A stretch of 64,000 bases of DNA from Bacteroidales bacterium (lineage in GTDB: Bacteria; Bacteroidota; Bacteroidia; Bacteroidales; UBA932): contig JAFQFD010000019.1 in assembly GCA_017415715.1 (NCBI GenBank), forward strand, positions 43,655-107,654, read 5' to 3'. How positions within the stretch are numbered: the stretch's first letter is position 1; each line of letters opens with the position of its first letter. A program made the position numbers and the translations under genes. The notes beneath the pieces are model-generated. The model saw only the letters and a list, made by a program, of their open reading frames with translations, was not told where the DNA came from and made no database searches. Positions 23,564 to 31,417 of this stretch are shown here, piece by piece.

Positions 23564-24334
23564 ATGATTATGGATTATAGATATGAATGTCTCCCGGAAC
23601 TGGAAAGGAAGCCGGCAAGAAAGCGCATCGTTGTATTGACCGGTGCAGGTGTTAGTGCAGAGAGTGGCTTGCCTACATATAGAAGCGATGATTTTGCACT
23701 GTATGTTGATAATGACTGCATCAACCTGGCGACCCCTCAGGGTTTCCGCAAGAACCCCGCTGCCGTGCTGGACTTCTACAATAAGCGCCGCCTTCAGTTG
23801 GCTCAGGCTCAGCCTAACCATGCGCACATGCTACTTGCCGAGCTGGAGAAGTGGCATGATGTGACGATCATCACGCAGAATGTCGACGACCTCCATGAGA
23901 GGGCTGGTAGCACGGACATCATCCATGTGCATGGTGAACTGACCAAGGTGACTTCTTCTGTTTCACGCAGAGATCCGGCATGCGTCAAGGAATTCCCTCT
24001 TGACGTGCCTATGAAGCTTGGAGATATGGCTGCTGACGGATCTCAAGTCCGCCCTTATGTGGTCTGGTTCGGAGAGAAGGTGCATTATTATGAGAAATCG
24101 GTAAGAATTGTACGTGAAGCCGACATATTTGTAGTCATTGGAACATCTCTGAGAGTGACCCCGGCTGCAAACCTGATCAAATGTCCGCTCCCGTCTGCGA
24201 TGAAATTCATCATCGACCCGTGCGACCCGTTTGATCCGTGTGATGACAACTATCCGGAAGGATATGAACATATAAGAAAGAATGCTACTGTCGGAATGGA
24301 AATCCTGATAGACAGATTGATGGAGATGGAGTAA
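23564..24334 (+). CDS. Sir2-family NAD-dependent protein (sirtuin), zinc-site lacking
   Basis: The 256-residue protein has canonical NAD-binding motifs: TGAGVSAESGLPTYR (26-40), TQNVDDLHERAG (104-115), catalytic His123 in HVHGE, RPYVVWFGE, and GTSLRVTPAA. No CxxC zinc pairs follow the catalytic His (LTKVTSSVSRRDPAC). It is closer to consensus than the first sirtuin in this window. It could be a deacylase or an ADP-ribosyltransferase. Its promoter has the paired operator shared with the two Nudix genes, so its expression is probably tied to ADP-ribose or NAD status. A 44-residue membrane peptide gene and a WG-repeat gene follow on the same strand. Confidence 0.9.
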   Translation: MIMDYRYECLPELERKPARKRIVVLTGAGVSAESGLPTYRSDDFALYVDNDCINLATPQGFRKNPAAVLDFYNKRRLQLAQAQPNHAHMLLAELEKWHDVTIITQNVDDLHERAGSTDIIHVHGELTKVTSSVSRRDPACVKEFPLDVPMKLGDMAADGSQVRPYVVWFGEKVHYYEKSVRIVREADIFVVIGTSLRVTPAANLIKCPLPSAMKFIIDPCDPFDPCDDNYPEGYEHIRKNATVGMEILIDRLMEME

Positions 24335-24359
24335 TACAACAAGTTAAAGTTAATAAACA

Positions 24360-24494
24360 ATGAAAACGATGAATATGTTACCTGGCCCGGTGTGGCTTCC
24401 GCCGATAATTGCTGTGGCATTGGCAATACGTGACAAGATCAAAGAGAGACGGGAGAATCTGAATGACCTTGTGAAACGAAAAACGGCTAAATGA
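24360..24494 (+). CDS. small single-pass membrane protein (44 aa)
   Basis: A frame from ATG 24360 to TGA 24494 encodes a Pro-containing hydrophobic stretch (MLPGPVWLPPIIAVALAI), then a basic helix (RDKIKERRENLNDLVKRKTA). This fits one membrane segment with a charged cytoplasmic tail. It begins 25 nt after the sirtuin stop and precedes a WG-repeat membrane protein gene. The layout resembles the small membrane protein at 16274. No family is recognised. Confidence 0.5.
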   Translation: MKTMNMLPGPVWLPPIIAVALAIRDKIKERRENLNDLVKRKTAK

Positions 24495-24547
24495 CGGAAG
24501 TTATTACGTAACACCTGATAGAAATCTCTTGTAATGTCATCTATAAT

Positions 24548-25714
24548 ATGAACAACAATCAAAATCATGTTTATATGAAGACATTAAAAGAGATTTTTCA
24601 AGGATTTTTAGGGCTTGTGGCCCTTCTGGCAACCGGTCTGGTGGCGTTTGGACGTCTGACATGGCGCAAGTTGCGTGAGTGGTGGGGAAGAAGGTCGAAG
24701 ACGGTGCGCCGTCTTGTCGTGGGCGCAGTGGCTTTGCTCGCTTTTGCCTACGTGGGAACGACAGTCGGCAGTGAATTGATGTATCGTTACGGACGTTGCC
24801 GCTATTGTGACGAAGAGGTGTCTGAGAAAGTCACGAAGCGTTATTTCAGAGACGGCAAGTATCGTTTGTACAATAACGAGACAGGGGAATATACGACCCC
24901 GAAGGTGAACTGGGTGTCTCCGCCGTCTGATGGTGATTCCCTCAGCGTGTATGCCTGCGACGGCAGGCGTGGATATGTCAATGTAAACACAGGTGAGATC
25001 GTCATCGATGCCAAGGACCATGATTTTGCGAAGGCATGGGTGTTCTCAGAAGGCTTGGCAGCCGTGCAGAAGGACGACAGGATCGGTTTCATGAACTCTG
25101 ACGGCGAGATGGTGCTCGACTTTGTGTTTGAAAGCACGGAGAAGTGCAGGCAGTGGGACTTCTCCGGATATGTCTTCCATGACGGAGTATGCCTCATGAC
25201 AGAGCAGGAAGGCCATGTGGGGCTTATAGATGCAAACGGAAATTGGCTTCTGGAGCCGGTATACGACGAGATCTGGGAGCCGTCCCATGGCGGATACAGA
25301 AAGCTGACGAAGGGTGATCTGTCAGGAGTGCTTGATCCGTCCTTCAATATTATCATTCCAGTGGAATATGACTACGTGGGTATGTCGGACAGGGGCCTGA
25401 CGTTGGCCAAGGACGGTCGTCAGTGGCTGCAGGACATGGAAGGAAATGTGTTGAATCCGTTCCTGTACGACAGTTCGCAGTGGCTGTCTTATCCGATAGG
25501 CTATGATGCCGAAGGTGAGATTGAGAATGCATTCTCGATGTATGCGAAGTATGAGATATGCGGAGCATATGGCATCCTGAACCGTATCACAGGAAAGCCT
25601 CTCACCCTCGCGATATACGAGTCCGTCTATATGCTGTCCGAAGATGTCTTCGAGGTCCGCGATGAAGACGCTTATGAATCCTACCTGGTTAATGCCTACG
25701 GCAACAAGATTTAG
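24548..25714 (+). CDS. WG-repeat membrane protein (388 aa)
   Basis: Two hydrophobic segments lie in the N-terminal 80 residues (IFQGFLGLVALLATGLVAFG and RLVVGAVALLAFAYVGTTVG), followed by a CRYC pair. The rest is a WG-type beta-repeat region with recurring units such as DGRRGYVNVNTGEIVI, DDRIGFMNSDGEMVLD and EGHVGLIDANGNWLLEP. WG repeats are found in bacterial surface or signalling proteins of unclear biochemical role. A later internal Met (residue 10) is an alternative start. It ends 5 nt before the ADP-ribosylglycohydrolase gene, so the two are co-transcribed. Confidence 0.8.
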   Translation: MNNNQNHVYMKTLKEIFQGFLGLVALLATGLVAFGRLTWRKLREWWGRRSKTVRRLVVGAVALLAFAYVGTTVGSELMYRYGRCRYCDEEVSEKVTKRYFRDGKYRLYNNETGEYTTPKVNWVSPPSDGDSLSVYACDGRRGYVNVNTGEIVIDAKDHDFAKAWVFSEGLAAVQKDDRIGFMNSDGEMVLDFVFESTEKCRQWDFSGYVFHDGVCLMTEQEGHVGLIDANGNWLLEPVYDEIWEPSHGGYRKLTKGDLSGVLDPSFNIIIPVEYDYVGMSDRGLTLAKDGRQWLQDMEGNVLNPFLYDSSQWLSYPIGYDAEGEIENAFSMYAKYEICGAYGILNRITGKPLTLAIYESVYMLSEDVFEVRDEDAYESYLVNAYGNKI

Positions 25715-25719
25715 TTCTG

Positions 25720-26790
25720 ATGATCATGATACCAGATAAAGACAGAATACGTGGTTCGTTGATCGGTGGTGCGATCGGAGACGCTCTTGGCTATCCGGTC
25801 GAGTTCATATACGATTACCGGATCATCCAGCAGAAATATGGAGAGCGTGGCATAACGCGCTATGACAGGTCGCATTCATGGAAGGGAGAAAACGGCCAGA
25901 ACGAAAAGGCGTGGATCTCCGATGATACACAGATGACTTTGTTCACTGCGTGCGGCCTCTTGAATGCCAAGGCCGATCTGGCGAAGTCCGGGATAAGCTC
26001 GATATGTTCGGCCTATCTGGAGTGGTATTACACACAGATAGACAGGCCGGAAAAGAAACCTCTGGACTGCTGGATCAGGCAGATTCCTGAAATCAATCAG
26101 AGGAGGGCGCCCGGAAACACATGTATGAGTGCCTTGACGGATATATACTATGGGAGAGAGCCGCACAACAACAGCAAGGGATGCGGTGGCGTGATGCGAG
26201 TAGCGCCGATCGCTCTATACGGCATCGGTGAAGGACGTTTCCCTGATATCAAGTCGATGGACATGCTTGCTGCTGAAGCGGCAGAGCTGACTCATAAGCA
26301 TCCGTTGGGCTATATCCCTGCGGCCATGATGGTTCACATCATCTACCGCCTTGCTACAACTCAGAAGCCGATGCGTGACGACCTTCATTCATTTACAGAA
26401 GAGGCTATGGAGATGGTCAGCACGCTTTATCCGGAGCACGCATCAAGCATGGACTATATGAGGGCGCTGACAGAAAAGGCGTTCACGTTTGCGTCATCTG
26501 ATCTGCCCGACCACGAGGCAATCGAACTCATCGGAGGAGGCTGGGTCGGTGACGAGGCCCTGGCTATCGCGCTATATTGTGTCGCAAGATATTTCGACGA
26601 CTTCGAAAAGGCGATGATTGCTGCGGTAAATCATGCTGGCGACAGCGATTCGACAGGAGCCATAGCAGGCAATATCCTCGGAGCGGCTGTCGGCTATGAA
26701 GCATTGCCTGATTTCTATAAGAAAGACCTTGAACTGCACAATGTCATCCTCACAATCGCAGATGCTCTGTGTGGGGATGACCAGCGTTGA
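25720..26790 (+). CDS. ADP-ribosylglycohydrolase (DraG/ARH family)
   Basis: The 356-residue protein shows the family metal and ADP-ribose motifs in order: GSLIGGAIGDALGYPVEF near the N terminus, SDDTQMTLFTA (about 66-76), GCGGVMRVAPIAL (about 150), THKHPLGYIPAAMM, and AVNHAGDSDSTGAIAGNILG near the C terminus. These enzymes remove ADP-ribose from proteins or small molecules with a two-magnesium centre. In the island it provides the erase step opposite the sirtuins, and its product ADP-ribose is a substrate or ligand for Nudix and NrtR proteins. It follows the WG-repeat gene by 5 nt. No NrtR-type operator is visible directly before it. Confidence 0.92.
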   Translation: MIMIPDKDRIRGSLIGGAIGDALGYPVEFIYDYRIIQQKYGERGITRYDRSHSWKGENGQNEKAWISDDTQMTLFTACGLLNAKADLAKSGISSICSAYLEWYYTQIDRPEKKPLDCWIRQIPEINQRRAPGNTCMSALTDIYYGREPHNNSKGCGGVMRVAPIALYGIGEGRFPDIKSMDMLAAEAAELTHKHPLGYIPAAMMVHIIYRLATTQKPMRDDLHSFTEEAMEMVSTLYPEHASSMDYMRALTEKAFTFASSDLPDHEAIELIGGGWVGDEALAIALYCVARYFDDFEKAMIAAVNHAGDSDSTGAIAGNILGAAVGYEALPDFYKKDLELHNVILTIADALCGDDQR

Positions 26791-26841
26791 TTTACTCATG
26801 GCAATCAATGTCGATTATAATTGCCTGACAATCAACCTAGT

Positions 26842-26885
26842 AACGGGTTTAGCCTGCATTCCTTTTCCGGCAGGCTAAACCCGTT
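26842..26885. terminator. long hairpin between island and nrdD
   Basis: AACGGGTTTAGCCTGC (26842-26857) pairs with GCAGGCTAAACCCGTT (26870-26885), a 16-bp perfect stem. It is placed to end both the plus-strand island transcript and the minus-strand nrdD transcript. No long T-run. Confidence 0.75.
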
Positions 26886-26936
26886 AAGTTGTTGTGCGTC
26901 AGATACTTGCGTTAAACGCTTGCTGCGGCTGCGATG

Positions 26937-29144
26937 CTACTCGTGCACCACGCGGTCGCGGAGCTCGGCGAGCTTGCCGCCGTTCCAGCGGCTGGTCGTG
27001 CCGACGAGGTAGCCGGTGATGCGCTGGAGCTGGTCGATGTGCTCTCCGCCGCAGTGCGGGCACTTGGTGAGGCCCTTCTCGGCGTTCTCGAAGCCGCAGT
27101 CCATGCAGCGGTTGCGGTTGTGGTTCACTGAGCAGTATCCGATGTTGTACTTGTCCATGAGGTCCACGATCGACATGATCGCCTCAGGGTTGTGTGTCGC
27201 ATCTCCGTCGATCTCAACATAGAAGATGTGTCCGCCGCCTGTGAGCTCGTGGTAAGGTCCCTCGATCTCGGCCTTGTGCTTAGGAGTACACTTGTAGTAT
27301 ACCGGCACGTGGTTCGAATTGGTGTAGTAGTCCTTGTCGGTCACGCCTGGGATGATGCCGAACTTCTTCTTGTCACCTCTTGTGAAGCGTCCTGCGAGGC
27401 CCTCGGCCGGAGTCGCGAGCACGCTGAAGTTGTGCCTGTATGTCTCGGAGAACTTGTTCACCTTGCTTCTCATGAATGTCACGATGCGGAGTCCGAGCTC
27501 CTGAGCCTCAGGCGATTCGCCGTGGTGCTTTCCGACAAGCGCTATGAGCGTCTCGGCGAGGCCGATGAAGCCGATTCCGAGGGTTCCGTGGTTGATTACA
27601 GACTCGATGGTGTCGTTGTCGGCGAGCTTCTCGCTGTCGAGCCAGAGCGCTCCCATCAGGAGAGGGAACTGCTTCTTGAGCGCGGTCTTCTGGAAGTTGA
27701 ATCTCTCGTTGAGCTGCTTTGCAGCGATCTCGAGAGCCCAGTCAAGCTTCTGGAAGAACTCGTGGATCCTGTCTTCCTGGTTTTCGATACCCATGCACTC
27801 GATGGCGAGCTTCACGATGTTGATTGTGGTGAACGAAAGGTTGCCACGTCCGATGGACGTCTTCGGTCCGAACCTGTTCTCGAACACGCGTGTGCGGCAT
27901 CCCATGGTCGCAACCTCGTACTGATATCTCTTCGGGTCGTCCGGTGTCCACAGTTCGTGGTGGTTGAACGGAGCGTCAAGGTTCACGAAGTTAGGGAAGA
28001 ATCGGCGAGCCGACACCTTGCAGGCGAACTTGTAGAGGTCGTAGTTGCGGTCCTCAGGGAGGTAGCTCACGCCTCTCTTCTTCTTCCATATCTGGATAGG
28101 GAAGATGGCGGTCGAGCCGTTGCCAACGCCTTCGTATGTGGTGTTGAGGAGCTCGCGGATCACGCAGCGGCCCTCTGCCGATGTGTCGGTGCCATAGTTG
28201 ATCGAACTGAACACGACCTGGTTTCCACCGCGTGAGTGGATGGAGTTCATGTTATGCACGAATGCCTCCATTGACTGATGCACGCGGCTCACGGTCATGT
28301 TGATTGCATGCTGGATCACGCGGTCATCGCCCTGGATGCCGATTAGGTCGCGCTTGAGGTAGTCGTCGATCTCTACATTATATAATCTTGAATAATCCTC
28401 TCCGTTGATCTCTCCGACCTTGTCAAGCTCTTCCTGGAATGTCCTTCTCACGAAAGGAGCCATGTAGAAGTCGAATGCAGGGATGGCCTGGCCGCCATGC
28501 ATCTCGTTCTGCACGGTCTCCATGGAGATGCAGCCCAGGATGCTGGCTGTCTCGATGCGCTTTGCAGGACGCGACTCGCCGTGGCCGGCGAAGAAGCCGT
28601 CCTCGAGTATCTTGTCGAGAGGGTGCTGGATGCAGGTAAGGCTCTTGGTAGGGTAGTAGTCCTTGTCGTGGACATGGATATAGTTGTTCTTCACAGCCTC
28701 CTTCACGTCTTCAGACAACAGGCACTCATCCACATATGACTTTGTGGACTCGGATGCGAACTTCATCATCATGCCGGCAGGAGTGTCGGCATTCATGTTG
28801 GCGTTCTCACGGGTGATCTCAGTCGCCTGGGCCTCTATGATCTCCTGGAAGATCTCGCGCGACTTCGCCTTGCGGGCGAGGTTGCGCTGGTTGCGGTATG
28901 CGATGTACTTCTTCGCAACCTCCTTGCGCGGACTGTTCATCAGCTCATACTCGACCTGATCCTGAATGTCCTCCACGCTCATGTTTTCGACATCGATCTT
29001 TGAGATCGCCGCGGCAATCTCCGCTGCGAGAACGATGTCCTCTCCCTCTTCTGTCACGCCCATCGCCTTGAGGATGGCGTCAACGATTTTCCTATTGTCA
29101 AACATCACGACCCTGCCGTCGCGCTTAACTACATACTTTACCAT
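26937..29144 (-). CDS. nrdD: anaerobic ribonucleoside-triphosphate reductase
   Basis: The 735-residue class III ribonucleotide reductase makes deoxynucleotides under anoxia with a glycyl radical. An N-terminal ATP-cone (VVKRDGRVVMFDNRKI) is followed by the barrel. Near the C terminus are the zinc-binding CMDCG and CPHCGG pairs and the glycyl-radical motif RITGYLVGTTSRWNGGK. I start at MVKYVVK (29144), because the upstream 18 codons lack family resemblance. The activating enzyme gene nrdG, usually adjacent, is not next to it; downstream lies a hairpin and then the signalling island. Confidence 0.95.
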   Translation of the reverse strand: MVKYVVKRDGRVVMFDNRKIVDAILKAMGVTEEGEDIVLAAEIAAAISKIDVENMSVEDIQDQVEYELMNSPRKEVAKKYIAYRNQRNLARKAKSREIFQEIIEAQATEITRENANMNADTPAGMMMKFASESTKSYVDECLLSEDVKEAVKNNYIHVHDKDYYPTKSLTCIQHPLDKILEDGFFAGHGESRPAKRIETASILGCISMETVQNEMHGGQAIPAFDFYMAPFVRRTFQEELDKVGEINGEDYSRLYNVEIDDYLKRDLIGIQGDDRVIQHAINMTVSRVHQSMEAFVHNMNSIHSRGGNQVVFSSINYGTDTSAEGRCVIRELLNTTYEGVGNGSTAIFPIQIWKKKRGVSYLPEDRNYDLYKFACKVSARRFFPNFVNLDAPFNHHELWTPDDPKRYQYEVATMGCRTRVFENRFGPKTSIGRGNLSFTTINIVKLAIECMGIENQEDRIHEFFQKLDWALEIAAKQLNERFNFQKTALKKQFPLLMGALWLDSEKLADNDTIESVINHGTLGIGFIGLAETLIALVGKHHGESPEAQELGLRIVTFMRSKVNKFSETYRHNFSVLATPAEGLAGRFTRGDKKKFGIIPGVTDKDYYTNSNHVPVYYKCTPKHKAEIEGPYHELTGGGHIFYVEIDGDATHNPEAIMSIVDLMDKYNIGYCSVNHNRNRCMDCGFENAEKGLTKCPHCGGEHIDQLQRITGYLVGTTSRWNGGKLAELRDRVVHE

Positions 29145-29353
29145 ATTTTGTCTGTGAATTTTAATCTTGGTCCGGGGTGCTGATGACCCGGATGACAAAT
29201 ATAGTCCAATTATGTATCACTGCATCGGAAATCGCCGGGAAAAGATATTAACAAAAAATGAAAATGCCTGTTAATTTGTTGATTAACAGGTATTAATAAA
29301 TATATATAATTTGTAATTATTTTAAATTGGCTATAACAAGGTTGTTATATGGA

Positions 29354-29989
29354 CTAGCCCACAAGCCATACGAGAACGTGGCGGTCGAAGATCATATATT
29401 CCAGTTCGAACTCCTCCTCGTGCTCGTCCTTGTGGATGAAGGTGGCCTCGAGTTCACCCTCCTTGCGGACGTTGAACTTCTCCACCTCGATCTGCTCCGC
29501 GAAGTCCACCCTGTTCTGGGACATTCTCTTGAATATGGCCTCTTTGGCGCACCAGTAGATGGCGAGCTGCTCGTTCCTCTTGTCCTTCTCCAGATCGTCG
29601 ATCTCGTCCTCCGAGAGGGCCTTCTTCTCGACCGCAGAGAAGTCCCTGTCGAGAGACTCCACATCGATGCCGACCTCATCCTCGTCATGGATGATGATCG
29701 CTACATAGTTCTCTGTATGTGTAATGCTGATGTTTGTCGCGCAGTTCTCGAGGTAAGGCTGGCCGTTGTCGTGGTGGTTGAGGTACATCTTCTCCTCGAA
29801 CACCTCATTGATCAGCGCCCTCACAGCCAGCTTCTGCCTTCGCTGGCTCTCGCTGCGGAAAAGCGATATCTCTTCAAGCTCGTCTGTCGGAACCGAGGTG
29901 AGGTTCAGCAGCTCCTCTTCGCTTTCCGTCACATGCCATACGGCGATTTCCGCCTTGTTGTCAAGTTTCTTTCTTAAATATAGTGCCAT
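29354..29989 (-). CDS. 4'-phosphopantetheinyl transferase (Sfp type)
   Basis: The 211-residue protein transfers the phosphopantetheine arm of CoA to carrier proteins. The diagnostic motifs are present: ISITHTENYVAI, VGIDVESLDRDF (magnesium-binding Asp and Glu) and WCAKEAIFKRM. The C-terminal third is acidic and rather diverged. It stands alone between nrdD and a short leader region. Its promoter may be the -7 box at 30228-30235. It could serve fatty-acid synthesis, because no polyketide or peptide synthetase is in the window. Confidence 0.88.
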   Translation of the reverse strand: MALYLRKKLDNKAEIAVWHVTESEEELLNLTSVPTDELEEISLFRSESQRRQKLAVRALINEVFEEKMYLNHHDNGQPYLENCATNISITHTENYVAIIIHDEDEVGIDVESLDRDFSAVEKKALSEDEIDDLEKDKRNEQLAIYWCAKEAIFKRMSQNRVDFAEQIEVEKFNVRKEGELEATFIHKDEHEEEFELEYMIFDRHVLVWLVG

Positions 29990-30003
29990 ATATCTTTAAT
30001 GTT

Positions 30004-30201
30004 CTATGATATTGTGGAACTCGGTGTGCCTATATACGACAGACCTGTGCGTGCAGACCATGCACACACGCAGAATCCGCCCTCCTGACCTTCGTCAGAA
30101 GCGCTGCCCATTACCATATATATATTGTCGGACAACGGATCGTCAGACATCTGATCCGCAGAGATTTTCTGTTCTTTAACTATAGGACTGGGAGGTTCCA
30201 C
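30004..30201 (-). CDS. possible small protein or leader upstream of the phosphopantetheinyl transferase gene
   Basis: An open frame of 65 codons starting with GTG at 30201 has an acidic N terminus and a Gly/Cys-rich C-terminal half (GGFCVCAWSARTGLSYIGT). A consensus -7 box on the minus strand at 30228-30235 would place transcription start close to the GTG. The 360-bp gap between the transferase and malate dehydrogenase genes otherwise holds only the two divergent promoters. It may be a real small protein, an untranslated leader, or chance. Confidence 0.3.
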   Translation of the reverse strand: MEPPSPIVKEQKISADQMSDDPLSDNIYMVMGSASDEGQEGGFCVCAWSARTGLSYIGTPSSTIS

Positions 30202-30227
30202 TGTCTTATCTTCTTAAAATTCAGCCG

Positions 30228-30235
30228 CAAAGATA
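30228..30235 (-). promoter_or_regulatory. -7 box on minus strand (transferase leader)
   Basis: TATCTTTG on the minus strand, matching TAnnTTTG. Confidence 0.55.
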
Positions 30236-30306
30236 CTAAATGTTTTGATAACTGAAAATTATATCTTTAAAATAACGATTTTCAAGTGTAATCCCGTAAT
30301 AATTGT

Positions 30307-30314
30307 TATATTTG
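30307..30314 (+). promoter_or_regulatory. -7 box of malate dehydrogenase gene
   Basis: TATATTTG, 37 nt before the ATG. Confidence 0.65.
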
Positions 30315-30351
30315 CCAAGATTTGAAAATAAAACTAACAATTTAAGATATT

Positions 30352-31338
30352 ATGGAATTTTTGACTAACGACAAGCTCGTGATCGTAGGTGCCGGCGGCG
30401 CTATCGGATCAAACATGGCTCAGACAGCTCTCATGCTCGGCCTCACTCCAAACATCTGCCTTTATGACATCTATGGTCCAGGCGTGAACGGTGTTGCAGA
30501 GGAACTCTATCACTGCGCATTCGAGGGTGCGAACATCACATGGACAACTGATCCTGAAGTTGCTTTCACAGGTGCCAAGTACATCATCTCTTCAGGCGGT
30601 GCTCCTCGTAAGGAGGGCATGACCCGTGAGGACCTCCTCAAGGGCAACTGCCAGATCGCTGCAGAGTTCGGTGACAACATCAAGAAGTATTGCCCGGACG
30701 TAAACCACGTTGTAGTTATCTTCAACCCTGCTGACGTGACAGCCCTCACAGCCCTCATCCGTTCAGGTCTCAAGCCAAGCCAGCTCACTTCACTCGCTGC
30801 TCTCGACTCAACTCGTCTCCAGTCAGCAATCGCAAAGGAGCTCGGCGTACCTCAGTACAAGGTTGAGAACGCACGCACATATGGCGGTCATGGTGAGGCA
30901 ATGGCAGTGTTCGCATCAAAGATCACTGTTGACGGCAAGCCTCTCGCAGAGTTCAACATTCCTGAGGACAAGTGGGCTGAGATCAAGCACGCTACCATCC
31001 AGGGCGGTTCTAACATCATCAAGCTCCGTGGACGCTCGTCATTCCAGAGCCCTGCTTATCAGTCGGTTCTCATGATCCAGGCTGCAATGGGCGGCGCTGA
31101 GTTCCACTGGCCTGCAGGATGCTATGTAAACACTGAGAAGTATCAGAACGTTCTCATGGCAATGCCTACAGTCATCGACGCAACAGGCGTTCACTTCGGT
31201 GAGGTGACAGGTACTCCAGAGGAGATTGCTGCTCTTGATGCATCATACGCACACCTTCAGGTTATGCGTGACGAGATCATCAACCTTGGCATCATCCCAC
31301 CAGTATCAGAGTGGAAGACTTTGAATCCAAACCTCTAA
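30352..31338 (+). CDS. mdh: malate dehydrogenase
   Basis: The 328-residue NAD-dependent lactate/malate-type dehydrogenase interconverts malate and oxaloacetate, the reductive branch used by Bacteroidales to make succinate and propionate. It has an N-terminal Rossmann motif IVGAGGAIGSNMAQ, SSGGAPRKEGMTREDL around the substrate-binding Arg, FNPADVTAL, the LDSTRLQS segment, and the catalytic His in GGHGEAM. Highly expressed-type codons and a consensus -7 box fit a core gene. It ends at a terminator, followed by an unrelated polysaccharide-utilisation locus. Confidence 0.95.
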   Translation: MEFLTNDKLVIVGAGGAIGSNMAQTALMLGLTPNICLYDIYGPGVNGVAEELYHCAFEGANITWTTDPEVAFTGAKYIISSGGAPRKEGMTREDLLKGNCQIAAEFGDNIKKYCPDVNHVVVIFNPADVTALTALIRSGLKPSQLTSLAALDSTRLQSAIAKELGVPQYKVENARTYGGHGEAMAVFASKITVDGKPLAEFNIPEDKWAEIKHATIQGGSNIIKLRGRSSFQSPAYQSVLMIQAAMGGAEFHWPAGCYVNTEKYQNVLMAMPTVIDATGVHFGEVTGTPEEIAALDASYAHLQVMRDEIINLGIIPPVSEWKTLNPNL

Positions 31339-31357
31339 TAATCAGACAAATGATATG

Positions 31358-31386
31358 AAAGCCCGTAGCCGAAAGCTATGGGCTTT
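31358..31386 (+). terminator. hairpin after mdh
   Basis: AAAGCCCGTAGC (31358-31369) pairs with GCTATGGGCTTT (31375-31386), 19 nt after the stop. Confidence 0.7.
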
Positions 31387-31417
31387 CGCAGATATAAGAT
31401 AATCATATAACATAGCT

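Noticed and set aside
27192-28235. Long plus-strand open frame opposite nrdD (347 codons)
   Set aside because: It is antisense to the well-conserved nrdD gene and reads as a low-complexity Val/Leu/Glu/Arg string typical of a shadow frame.
29327-29977. Plus-strand open frame opposite the phosphopantetheinyl transferase gene
   Set aside because: It is Leu/Val-rich with no motif and mirrors the codon pattern of the real gene on the other strand.
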